NCBI GenBank assembly: GCA_963978155.1
Contig: CAXBRK010000020.1
Coordinates: 1-25,314, forward strand
Source of the DNA: UBA8653 sp963978155
GTDB taxonomy: Bacteria; Planctomycetota; Phycisphaerae; Phycisphaerales; SM1A02
DNA length: 25,314 nt
Reading direction: 5' to 3'
Each line of letters opens with the position of its first letter. The first letter of the stretch is position 1. Position numbers and translations under genes: made by a program. Below are positions 15,756 to 22,402 of the stretch, in pieces. The notes below the pieces were generated by a model. That model ran no database searches, was not told the DNA's origin, and saw nothing but the letters and a program-made list of their open reading frames with translations.

Positions 15756-16247
15756 TTAGAGGCTTCGACGTGAGCGCCGCCCCGTCCCACGACCCGCGGC
15801 CAAGAACAGCAGCAGCCCGGCGGGACCAGGAACCGTGCTCTGACCAAACCCTCCCAGGCCGGGTGACGATCCGGCCTCAGGGAGTGGGTTGCTCGCGGCC
15901 CAAGGCGAAGGCGTGCCCCCAAGCCGTTCGGCAACCACCAGCACCGAGGTGGGCCCAAGGGTTGAGTTGGGGACATCAAAGGGGAATCCAAAGGGGTCAC
16001 CCAAACGGGATTCCTCTCCTTCTGGTGGGCCTTCAGGTGGACCGCCAGGAGGCATCATGCTGTCTTGGTTGGTGTGCAGATAGTTGGGCCCTTTGGGATC
16101 TCTGGGCACCCCACCACCGGGACTTCCAAAATGGTCTTGGTTGGTGTGGGAATAATCAGGGTTTGGCGGAAGGCGTGTGCCTTCAGCCGACGCGGACTGA
16201 AGCCCGCCAAGTCCCATCCCCAGTACCAGGCACATGCGTCCAGTCAT
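15756..16247 (-). CDS. Small secreted Gly/Pro-rich protein with tandem HTNQD motif and variant PEP-CTERM-like tail
   Basis: The 163-residue protein starts at ATG 16247, which overlaps the regulator's stop by one base (TGATG). It begins with a probable signal peptide (MCLVLGMGLGGLQSASA, residues 5-21). Two related segments follow, NPDYSHTNQDHF (29-40) and GPNYLHTNQDSM (53-64), encoded by an exact 15-base direct repeat. A Gly/Pro-rich stretch comes next. The C-terminus has the layout of PEP-CTERM sorting signals: VPGPAG (139-144), a hydrophobic run LLLFLAA, then a basic end RGTGRRSRR. The usual Glu of VPEP is Gly here, a kind of change seen in planctomycete VPAP-type variants. Exosortase-dependent surface sorting is therefore likely but not proven. 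No known family covers the body. Tight coupling to the HTH-TPR gene suggests shared function. Confidence 0.7.
   Translation of the reverse strand: MTGRMCLVLGMGLGGLQSASAEGTRLPPNPDYSHTNQDHFGSPGGGVPRDPKGPNYLHTNQDSMMPPGGPPEGPPEGEESRLGDPFGFPFDVPNSTLGPTSVLVVAERLGGTPSPWAASNPLPEAGSSPGLGGFGQSTVPGPAGLLLFLAAGRGTGRRSRRSL
16062..16148. repeat. 15-base direct repeat encoding the HTNQD motif
   Basis: The 15-mer GTCTTGGTTGGTGTG occurs at 16062-16076 and again at 16134-16148, in phase and 24 codons apart inside the small secreted protein. On the coding strand it encodes the core of HTNQD in both copies. This indicates either recent duplication or strong constraint on the motif. Confidence 0.85.
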
Positions 16248-17512
16248 CAACGGCCCCCATCCTTGGCCACAACATCGGCCTCTTGGAGAATGGACCAACC
16301 GGTCGCTCGGAAATTGGGGAATCGTGCCATGGTTCCGGTGATGGTACGGATGTCCAAGTCATCAATGAGCATTGGCGGCGAGAACGCATCGCCTTGTCGA
16401 CCACGGACCCGATGGCTGTGCTCCGCGGTGAACAACCGCTCGCGCAGGGGCCACGAATCGAGCCGTTCGGCAATTTCCTCGCCTTTCATGGTGAAAATGG
16501 CCATGGCCCGTTGCAACACCGATTCGTCTTCGATGGTGCGCAAGGCGACATTGCAGCCGAAGACGCACCACCATCCCACCGACTCCAGGCGGTCGCCGGG
16601 CGTATCGTCCAAGTCGGCCAAGCCTTCTTGCAAGCGTTCCAAAGCCCGCTTCGGATTGAGATCTCCGCACAACGCCTCGACCTCCAAGAGACCGCCGCGA
16701 CACGTGGCTGCGATTCCCGAGAAGGAAGCATCACCCATTTCCAAAGCCAGTTGTTCATACCGCTCAATGGCGGCAGTCAGATCCCGCTTCGCACGCACCG
16801 CATGCACCGGAGCGAGATCGGGTTCAGCCGTCAGCGATCGACGGGAAGCATGCCCGCGGACGTAGTAGGCGAACGCTTCGGTCTTGCGATCACGAATGGT
16901 CTGCGGCGGTCTGGCCTCGTACCACTCAAGCAGATCGGCCGCGATGGAACGTGCTTCCAACACCCGCCAGAGGCTGTAATAGGCATTGGCCAAATTCGAC
17001 TGCATCATGCGTCGACGTTCCGGCGAAACCGCCGAAAGTCGAAGGCCGTCTTGAATGGCCTCCAGAGCGTCCGTGGCTCGGCCCATGCCATCCCAACCAC
17101 CACAGCGCCGGTTGCACGCCCGGGCCCGCTCCTCGTCGTTGCTGGCCGCCTCGTAGGCTTGTTCAGCCAGAGCAATCATGTCGTGGAATCGACCGGCACG
17201 GTGGGCGGCTTGGGCGGCCGCATCCAACGCTTCAAAGTCACCTTCGAAATTGGGTTGGCTGATTGGCGCTTCGTCCAACCAGAGGTGCGCGACAACATCA
17301 TCCAAGGTCCAATCCAGGGTCTTGGCCAGGGCGATGATGACGTCCAACTTGGGCACGCCTGAACCTGGCACCAGCTTGGTGGGGTCACGACCCAATTCGG
17401 CGGAGAGTTGCTTTCGGGTCCACCCTCGGTAGTTCTGGGCCAAATCCAGGAGTTGGCCCAATCGGTGTCGGCGGTCGTTGGCGGGATCGTGGCGGTCTTC
17501 GGCGTGATTCAT
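16247..17512 (-). CDS. HTH (XRE-like) regulator with C-terminal TPR-like domain
   Basis: The start at ATG 17512 has GGAG nine bases upstream; a longer form from 17527 adds five residues and is possible. The 421-residue protein has an N-terminal XRE-like helix-turn-helix region (about 15-80). It contains WTRKQLSAELGRDPTKLVP (31-49) and SGVPKLDVIIALAKTLDW (51-68), a style I associate with Phycisphaerae regulators. From about 90 to 340 it is helical with TPR-like spacing, for example AAQAAHRAGRFHDMIALAEQA and ERARACNRRCGGWDGMGRATDALEAI. HTH-TPR proteins of other phyla (the RRNPP group) bind signal peptides through the TPR part, but no homology to that group is claimed. It overlaps the small secreted-protein gene by one base. 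A perfect inverted repeat at its start suggests autoregulation. Confidence 0.8.
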   Translation of the reverse strand: MNHAEDRHDPANDRRHRLGQLLDLAQNYRGWTRKQLSAELGRDPTKLVPGSGVPKLDVIIALAKTLDWTLDDVVAHLWLDEAPISQPNFEGDFEALDAAAQAAHRAGRFHDMIALAEQAYEAASNDEERARACNRRCGGWDGMGRATDALEAIQDGLRLSAVSPERRRMMQSNLANAYYSLWRVLEARSIAADLLEWYEARPPQTIRDRKTEAFAYYVRGHASRRSLTAEPDLAPVHAVRAKRDLTAAIERYEQLALEMGDASFSGIAATCRGGLLEVEALCGDLNPKRALERLQEGLADLDDTPGDRLESVGWWCVFGCNVALRTIEDESVLQRAMAIFTMKGEEIAERLDSWPLRERLFTAEHSHRVRGRQGDAFSPPMLIDDLDIRTITGTMARFPNFRATGWSILQEADVVAKDGGR

Positions 17513-17524
17513 GCGTGGAATCTC

Positions 17525-17548
17525 CATGGTGCGTCACTTTGCACCATG
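17525..17548. promoter_or_regulatory. Perfect 8-8-8 inverted repeat at the HTH-TPR gene start (candidate operator)
   Basis: CATGGTGC (17525-17532) and GCACCATG (17541-17548) are perfect complements across an eight-base spacer. The repeat lies 13 bases ahead of the preferred start at 17512 and covers the alternative start at 17527. A dimeric HTH regulator binding here would block its own promoter or translation start. Eight-base repeats arise by chance in a window this long, so only the position makes it notable. Confidence 0.4.
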
Positions 17549-17569
17549 CTGCCTTTACGCAGGACAACC

Positions 17570-17585
17570 GCGGCGGTTTCGCCGC
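17570..17585. other. GC-rich hairpin between S9 terminator and regulator
   Basis: GCGGCG-GTTT-CGCCGC can form a six-bp hairpin with a four-base loop on either strand. It has no adjacent T run, so it is not a terminator by itself. It sits in the 104-base gap ahead of the HTH-TPR gene; no convincing -35/-10 pair was seen there. Confidence 0.35.
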
Positions 17586-17605
17586 ACTTCAAATTGGACG
17601 TTATG

Positions 17606-17629
17606 AAAAAAGCGGGTCAATCCCGCTTT
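17606..17629 (-). terminator. Intrinsic terminator of the S9 peptidase gene, stop codon in the loop
   Basis: On the minus strand AAAGCGGG (17629-17622), loop ATTGA, CCCGCTTT (17616-17609) and a further T run (to 17606) form an intrinsic terminator. The TGA stop of the peptidase gene (17619-17617) is inside the loop, so the ascending arm is coding sequence. Confidence 0.88.
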
Positions 17630-19689
17630 GAGGCGTCGTAGCGGTCGAAATAGTCGGCGATGCGGATCAATCGATCCATTCGATCCACCATGGGGCCGGT
17701 CCGCGACAGATTGTGGTTCGCTTCAGTCCAGCGCACCAACTCGACGGCGGCCCCGCGACGCTCGAGAGCCCGATAGAGCATTTCAGATTGCACAAACCCG
17801 GTGCGACGGTCCCGGTCGCCGTGCAAGATCAACAACGGGGTCTTGATGGCATCGGCCTGAGCCACTGGGCTGTCTCGGCGCAACAATTCGGCAATTTCTG
17901 AATCTTTCGGGTCACCGTAGGCGGATTCCACCAAGCGCCAAGCCCGTCCTTCGGCGTAGAACACGGGAAGGTCATACACCCCGCGCTGTGCGACGGCGGC
18001 TTTGAACCGGTGGTCTTGCGTGACGGTCCACGCGGTGAGATACCCACCGTACGAACCACCCGTCAGAAAAAGGCGATCGCGGTCAATCCACGATTTTTCG
18101 AGGGCCGCATCGCAAATCGCCAGCACATCACCACTGGGACCCGGGCCCCAGTTTTTCTGGTTCGCGGCTTGGAATGCCGTGCCATACCCGCCCGAACCTC
18201 GGGGGTTGGCATACGTCACGGCGTACCCCAGTCCCGCGAGCCACTGGAACTCATGCCACATGGTGCGTTCACCAGGCCCCCACATGGCCGAAGGTCCACC
18301 ATGGATTTCCACCACCATGGGCACGCCATCGGTGGCCAACGGATCACGACCAGGGGGATCGAGAAGCCAACCTTCCACCACCAACTCATCGGGGCGGGTC
18401 ATGGTCAACCGCTCTGGTTTGGCGATGGCCCGGTCCTCCAAGAAGGCGTTGGGTCGCCAGACCTCTCGCATGCCCGAAGCATCACGGACATGGATTCGGC
18501 AAGGATCGTTCCATGCGGTCTCGGACCAAATGAGGACCGATCCACCTTCAGTGGCCAGCACGTCAAACGCGTGCACACCAACGGGCATGCCTTCACGCTC
18601 AGACACCACTCGGTCTGGCTCCAAAAGCCCCAGCCCCATCGAACACAGAGGGAATCCTCCACGTTCGGCGGCGGTGTACCAAAGGGTTCCGCGTCCGGTC
18701 AGCCACTTGATGGCCGACGGACGGACATCGTGCCCCTCTGGACCAGTCAACCACAAAGGCGGATCTTGAATGCTGCCCAACCCCACAACCCCCAGACGCA
18801 GTGGGGTGTAGGACTCATTGGCAAGGTCCAGTTCGGTGAAGGCAAGCAAATTGCCGTCTCCCGAAGGACGAGGCGACGACAAAATGGTGCCTGGTCGTTG
18901 CAACAACAACGCCGGGCCGCTGCCGTCCAAAGGAACCTTCCACAGCCCACGATCTCGGCGGATGGCCGGATCTGATTCCGGATCGATGCGACCTGAGCAC
19001 ACCAACGCTTGTTGGCTGGGCAAGAATCGAGGCTCGGCGTAGTCACCCACATCAGGAGTGAGGACAAGTGAAGTTTGCGTTGCCAGATCAAATCGAACCA
19101 GCTGGCGATCAACGGGTGCGTCGGCGAGTTCTTCCTCGCCCACGAACTCAGGACCGGTGAACCGCCGAACCCGGCCGCTTGCTTCCTGTCCACGCAACCA
19201 AGCTCGCCGCTGGGCCGCGTCACCGTTGGGATCGGCCTCTGCATCGGAAACCACCGGTCGAGGACGGGGTTGAACAAAAACCAACGACTCGCCATCGGGA
19301 GCGCACAAAAATTGTCCAATATCACCCGACGAGGTCAGGACGCGGGATTCGCCACCAGACATCGGAAGTTGCCAAATGTTGCCATCTCGCAAGAAGAACA
19401 ACGAAGCACCGTCGGGGGAAAAGATGGGCTGACTGCACGAACCACTTTGGGTCAACACCCGCGGCAAGCGGCCGTCTTCCAGATCAATCAGCCAAAGCTC
19501 GCGGATTTTCTTGGCTTGCGGGTCAACGCCGGAGAAGCCATCGACCACCGCCACCGCCCGACCACCGGAGGGGTCGAGGGTGAGTTGCGAAACCGTCCGC
19601 AATCTTCCCAAGTCGTCAAGACGAACAGGATCAGCCGCCTTGAGGCTTCCTGTCAGCAAACAAACAATGAGAAGGATGCAGGTTCGCAT
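17617..19689 (-). CDS. Secreted S9 family peptidase (prolyl oligopeptidase/acylaminoacyl-peptidase type)
   Basis: The 690-residue protein has a Sec signal (residues 1-19, ending LKAAD). An N-terminal beta-propeller (about 25-400) carries repeated FSPDG and APDG turns. The alpha/beta-hydrolase domain spans about 430-685. The catalytic triad is visible as Ser546 in LTGGSYGGY, Asp627 in HGDRDRRTG, and His659 in EANHNLSR. EIHGGPSAMWG (461-471) forms the oxyanion region. Such enzymes cut short peptides, often after proline or from acylated N-termini; here it would act in the periplasm. Start ATG 19689 lies two bases after the thioredoxin stop, so it is co-transcribed with it. Length is typical for the S9C group. 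Confidence 0.94.
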   Translation of the reverse strand: MRTCILLIVCLLTGSLKAADPVRLDDLGRLRTVSQLTLDPSGGRAVAVVDGFSGVDPQAKKIRELWLIDLEDGRLPRVLTQSGSCSQPIFSPDGASLFFLRDGNIWQLPMSGGESRVLTSSGDIGQFLCAPDGESLVFVQPRPRPVVSDAEADPNGDAAQRRAWLRGQEASGRVRRFTGPEFVGEEELADAPVDRQLVRFDLATQTSLVLTPDVGDYAEPRFLPSQQALVCSGRIDPESDPAIRRDRGLWKVPLDGSGPALLLQRPGTILSSPRPSGDGNLLAFTELDLANESYTPLRLGVVGLGSIQDPPLWLTGPEGHDVRPSAIKWLTGRGTLWYTAAERGGFPLCSMGLGLLEPDRVVSEREGMPVGVHAFDVLATEGGSVLIWSETAWNDPCRIHVRDASGMREVWRPNAFLEDRAIAKPERLTMTRPDELVVEGWLLDPPGRDPLATDGVPMVVEIHGGPSAMWGPGERTMWHEFQWLAGLGYAVTYANPRGSGGYGTAFQAANQKNWGPGPSGDVLAICDAALEKSWIDRDRLFLTGGSYGGYLTAWTVTQDHRFKAAVAQRGVYDLPVFYAEGRAWRLVESAYGDPKDSEIAELLRRDSPVAQADAIKTPLLILHGDRDRRTGFVQSEMLYRALERRGAAVELVRWTEANHNLSRTGPMVDRMDRLIRIADYFDRYDASKRD

Positions 19690-19691
19690 GC

Positions 19692-20009
19692 TCAGGCGCT
19701 GGCCATGATGGCGTTGACGTACTCATCAGCCGGACGAATACCGGTCCAGCGCTGAACCTCTTCGCCATCGCGAAGAAGCACGCACGTTGGGATGGATGAA
19801 ATTTGGAACTTCAGGGCCAACTCTTGGCTGTCATCGATGTTGATTTTGCCGACCGTTGCTTTGCCCGCGGTCTCAGACGCCACTTGCTCAATGGTGGGCA
19901 TCAGCATCTTGCATGGGGCACACCACTCGGCCCAGAAGTCAATCAGGACCACACCGCTGGCGGTCAAGCTGTCAAAGTTGGAAGCGTCGATGGACTGCAG
20001 TTCGGACAT
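19692..20009 (-). CDS. trxA: Thioredoxin with CAPC active site
   Basis: This 105-residue single-domain thioredoxin has no signal peptide, so it is cytosolic. The active site is WAEWCAPC (26-33, Cys30 and Cys33) and the cis-proline is Pro74 in SSIPTC. CAPC replaces the usual CGPC; this variant is known in several bacterial thioredoxins. GGAG lies six bases before the ATG. It reduces protein disulfides and supplies electrons to reductases. It sits between folP (51 bases upstream) and the S9 peptidase (two bases downstream) in one direction. Confidence 0.95.
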   Translation of the reverse strand: MSELQSIDASNFDSLTASGVVLIDFWAEWCAPCKMLMPTIEQVASETAGKATVGKINIDDSQELALKFQISSIPTCVLLRDGEEVQRWTGIRPADEYVNAIMASA

Positions 20010-20060
20010 GGTGGTCTCCGTGATTTTGGGGGGCTGAAGGATGTTGGGGAGGGTCGAATC

Positions 20061-20939
20061 CTACTGCCCAATTTCGAATCCGGCATTCCTTGCCGCCACG
20101 AAAGCGTGGACAGTTTGCACATGGGCGGCGACGTCGTGGACCCTGAGAATTTCCGCCCCGCCCTGCATGGCCAACACGGCGGCAACCAGCGATCCGGGGA
20201 CGCGTTCTCGCGGCTCACGAACACCGGTCACGGCCCCGATGAACGACTTCCGACTGGCCCCGACCAACCAACGGCGCCCCCCGGTGGTCAGTTCTGAGAA
20301 GCGCTGCAAAAGAATCCAGTTTTGGTCCACATCTTTTCCGAAGCCAAGGCCTGGATCCAGCACGATGGCATCGGGGCTGACTCCGGCCGCCTCGGCCGCC
20401 TCGGCTCGGCCCTCGAGAGCAGCCTTGACCTCCACCACGACGTCTTCAAATGCCGGGGGAGAAGACCATGCATCGCTCCATTGATCATCCGGTGGCGGCG
20501 CGCCCCGGTGCATCAGCACCAAACCGCATCCTTTTTCCGCCGCAAGATCAAACATGCCCGGGTCTTCGGAGCCGGCCGAAACATCGTTGATGGCATTCAC
20601 TCCCACCTGCAACGCTGCATCCGCCACTTCGGCCCGGGTGGTGTCCACCGACAAGGCCACATCGGTGTGTTCGCGTAACGCAGACACGACCGGACACACC
20701 CGGCGAATTTGTTCCGCAGGATCAATCCGCTCCGCACCGGGCCGAGTGGACTCTCCCCCGATGTCCAGAATGGTGGCCCCAGCTTTGACCGCCGCCAAAC
20801 CCGCCTCGACCGCGGCCTCCACGGCAAAGTGGTCCCCCCCATCGCTGAACGAGTCTGGGGTGCAGTTCAGCACCGCCATGACGGCCGGAGGATCGGTCTC
20901 GACCGAGCGGAGGCCATCAAGCCGCCATGGTCCGTTCAC
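20061..20939 (-). CDS. folP: Dihydropteroate synthase FolP
   Basis: The 292-residue TIM-barrel enzyme joins p-aminobenzoate to 6-hydroxymethyl-dihydropterin diphosphate in folate synthesis. Family signatures are AVLNCTPDSFSDGG (22-35; Cys for the usual Val), DIGGESTRPGA (59-69), SVDTTRAEV (97-105), INDVSAG (117-123), LDPGLGFGKD (194-203), VGASRKSFIG (226-235) and the terminal RVHDV (266-270). The start is GTG at 20939, whose GTGA overlaps the TGA stop of the upstream putative lipoprotein gene by four bases. A second folate gene, the formyl-THF cyclo-ligase, lies beyond glmS. Confidence 0.95.
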   Translation of the reverse strand: MNGPWRLDGLRSVETDPPAVMAVLNCTPDSFSDGGDHFAVEAAVEAGLAAVKAGATILDIGGESTRPGAERIDPAEQIRRVCPVVSALREHTDVALSVDTTRAEVADAALQVGVNAINDVSAGSEDPGMFDLAAEKGCGLVLMHRGAPPPDDQWSDAWSSPPAFEDVVVEVKAALEGRAEAAEAAGVSPDAIVLDPGLGFGKDVDQNWILLQRFSELTTGGRRWLVGASRKSFIGAVTGVREPRERVPGSLVAAVLAMQGGAEILRVHDVAAHVQTVHAFVAARNAGFEIGQ

Positions 20940-22357
20940 GAGCCGGACCCTGCTTGAGAAGCCATGGCCGCGTCAAGCATCAAGGCCGCGACGGGCGCGG
21001 GCAGGACGATGGCAATGTCCAAGGCGCCTGATCCCGAGTCGCTGGCCTGCATGCCAACCGCGACCCCCACCGGAGGCATACCTTCGGGGATGTCCTGGTC
21101 CGACATCAGCCCCAAGCCCTCAGAGAGCAAAGTGGCATCCATGTACATCTCCACGTCACGGGTCTTGGGCATCCACTCCCGCATGGTGTCCACGATGCCA
21201 GCCGATTCCAAGCTGTCCGGGTGAATCAACCGATCAGACGCCGCTCCCATCCCCACGCGAACCACACCGGATGCCTCTTGCATCACGCCGCTCGACGTCG
21301 TGCCGAAGATCGAAGAGAACTCCGACTCTTCTGGAAAATCCATAGAGAACCGCTCCATGCCGTTGGTCTTGGTCGGGGTCAAAATGGACCGCAGTTGGTT
21401 GGCCGTACCTGACGCGTCTGGTGCTTCGAATCGGAGTCTGGTGTTGGACATCATCCCGCCCTCGGCCGTGGGGCGATCCGCCACCAAAGCGAAGGAGGTT
21501 GCTTCGGGGAATGCAAAAGCCAACATGGGCTGCTCCATGGCCGTCGCCAACGCCCAGACGAGCCCTGATTCACGAAGGCGCGTCCAATCCAATCGAGCCG
21601 CAAGGACAGGCTGGCTCGGACCCAAGTCCTCGAAGTTGGATGAAGTTGGTGCCGACATGGCGCGAGACTGCCATGGCACGTGCATGCGGACCGAGACCGC
21701 CAACGCATCGAAGTCCACCACAAAGTTGGCCGGAGCATCCAGATCAACCCCAAACCCTGCCTCCTGCAACTGGCTGAGCAGCCCCAGGTCGATGTCCAAC
21801 CCAAGCGAAGCAAACAGCGAACTGGCTTCGGAAACCGGTGCGGTCATAAAGATCTCGCCCCGCTGCCGGAGGTCTTCAGGAAAGCTGTCCCACCACGCGG
21901 TGGCCGCGGCGGTCCCCCGACCAGGAGCTTGAATGGATGGCCCGGAACCAATCAGACCAAAGGCGTCACGAGCAACGGTGGAAATGTCCATGCTCGAACC
22001 AAACATCATCGCGGTTCGTCGACCGTTCACGGCACTCCCGAAGTTCATGTCGAACATGCCCTCAGGATCAGGAGACGGAAGCGCGGCAATCCATCCATCT
22101 TCAGCCATGCCCAGCGCAAGGTTGCCGTCATCATCGAGCCCCGCAGGAATGCCCGCAAAAGCCCGAATCATGTCGGTGGGGTCAACCCCAAGAAGCAGAT
22201 CCCCCCGATCCATTCCACGCATGCTTTCTTCAATGCGATCATCCGTCGACATCAAGTTGGAAATGGCCACCACCGTGGAACAGGACTCGGGCACCATGGC
22301 CACGGCGTCAATGGGTGAAGTTAGCCAGCAACCGCTCAACAACATGAAGTTCAACAT
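20936..22357 (-). CDS. Unknown putative lipoprotein, 473 residues
   Basis: I do not recognise this family. The N-terminus MLNFMLLSGC fits a very short lipobox (LLSGC, Cys10) but lacks the basic residues of a normal signal, so export is uncertain. After it comes AVAMVPESCSTVVAISNL (18-35). This opening recalls large envelope proteins that begin with a Val-Pro-x motif, such as DUF3352-like proteins. The body is acidic, rich in Met, Ala and Ser, and without cysteine motifs or membrane segments. A late DIAIVLPAPVAALMLDAAMASQ (449-470) is the most hydrophobic part. AGGA lies seven bases upstream of the ATG at 22357. It overlaps folP by four bases and follows glmS by 45 bases. The tight link to folate and cell-wall precursor genes may be only transcriptional. 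Confidence 0.75.
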   Translation of the reverse strand: MLNFMLLSGCWLTSPIDAVAMVPESCSTVVAISNLMSTDDRIEESMRGMDRGDLLLGVDPTDMIRAFAGIPAGLDDDGNLALGMAEDGWIAALPSPDPEGMFDMNFGSAVNGRRTAMMFGSSMDISTVARDAFGLIGSGPSIQAPGRGTAAATAWWDSFPEDLRQRGEIFMTAPVSEASSLFASLGLDIDLGLLSQLQEAGFGVDLDAPANFVVDFDALAVSVRMHVPWQSRAMSAPTSSNFEDLGPSQPVLAARLDWTRLRESGLVWALATAMEQPMLAFAFPEATSFALVADRPTAEGGMMSNTRLRFEAPDASGTANQLRSILTPTKTNGMERFSMDFPEESEFSSIFGTTSSGVMQEASGVVRVGMGAASDRLIHPDSLESAGIVDTMREWMPKTRDVEMYMDATLLSEGLGLMSDQDIPEGMPPVGVAVGMQASDSGSGALDIAIVLPAPVAALMLDAAMASQAGSGS

Positions 22358-22402
22358 GCTTCCATCCTAGGAGAGCTTCCCCCAGCGGATGAAGCGAATG
22401 CG

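Noticed and set aside
15680..17362. 560-residue plus-strand reading frame
   Set aside because: Antisense shadow of the HTH-TPR and small secreted-protein genes; composition is Arg/Gln/His-rich and no domain is visible.
17570..17585. Second terminator after the S9 peptidase
   Set aside because: The GC hairpin has no T run on either side, while the hairpin at 17606-17629 already has all terminator features.
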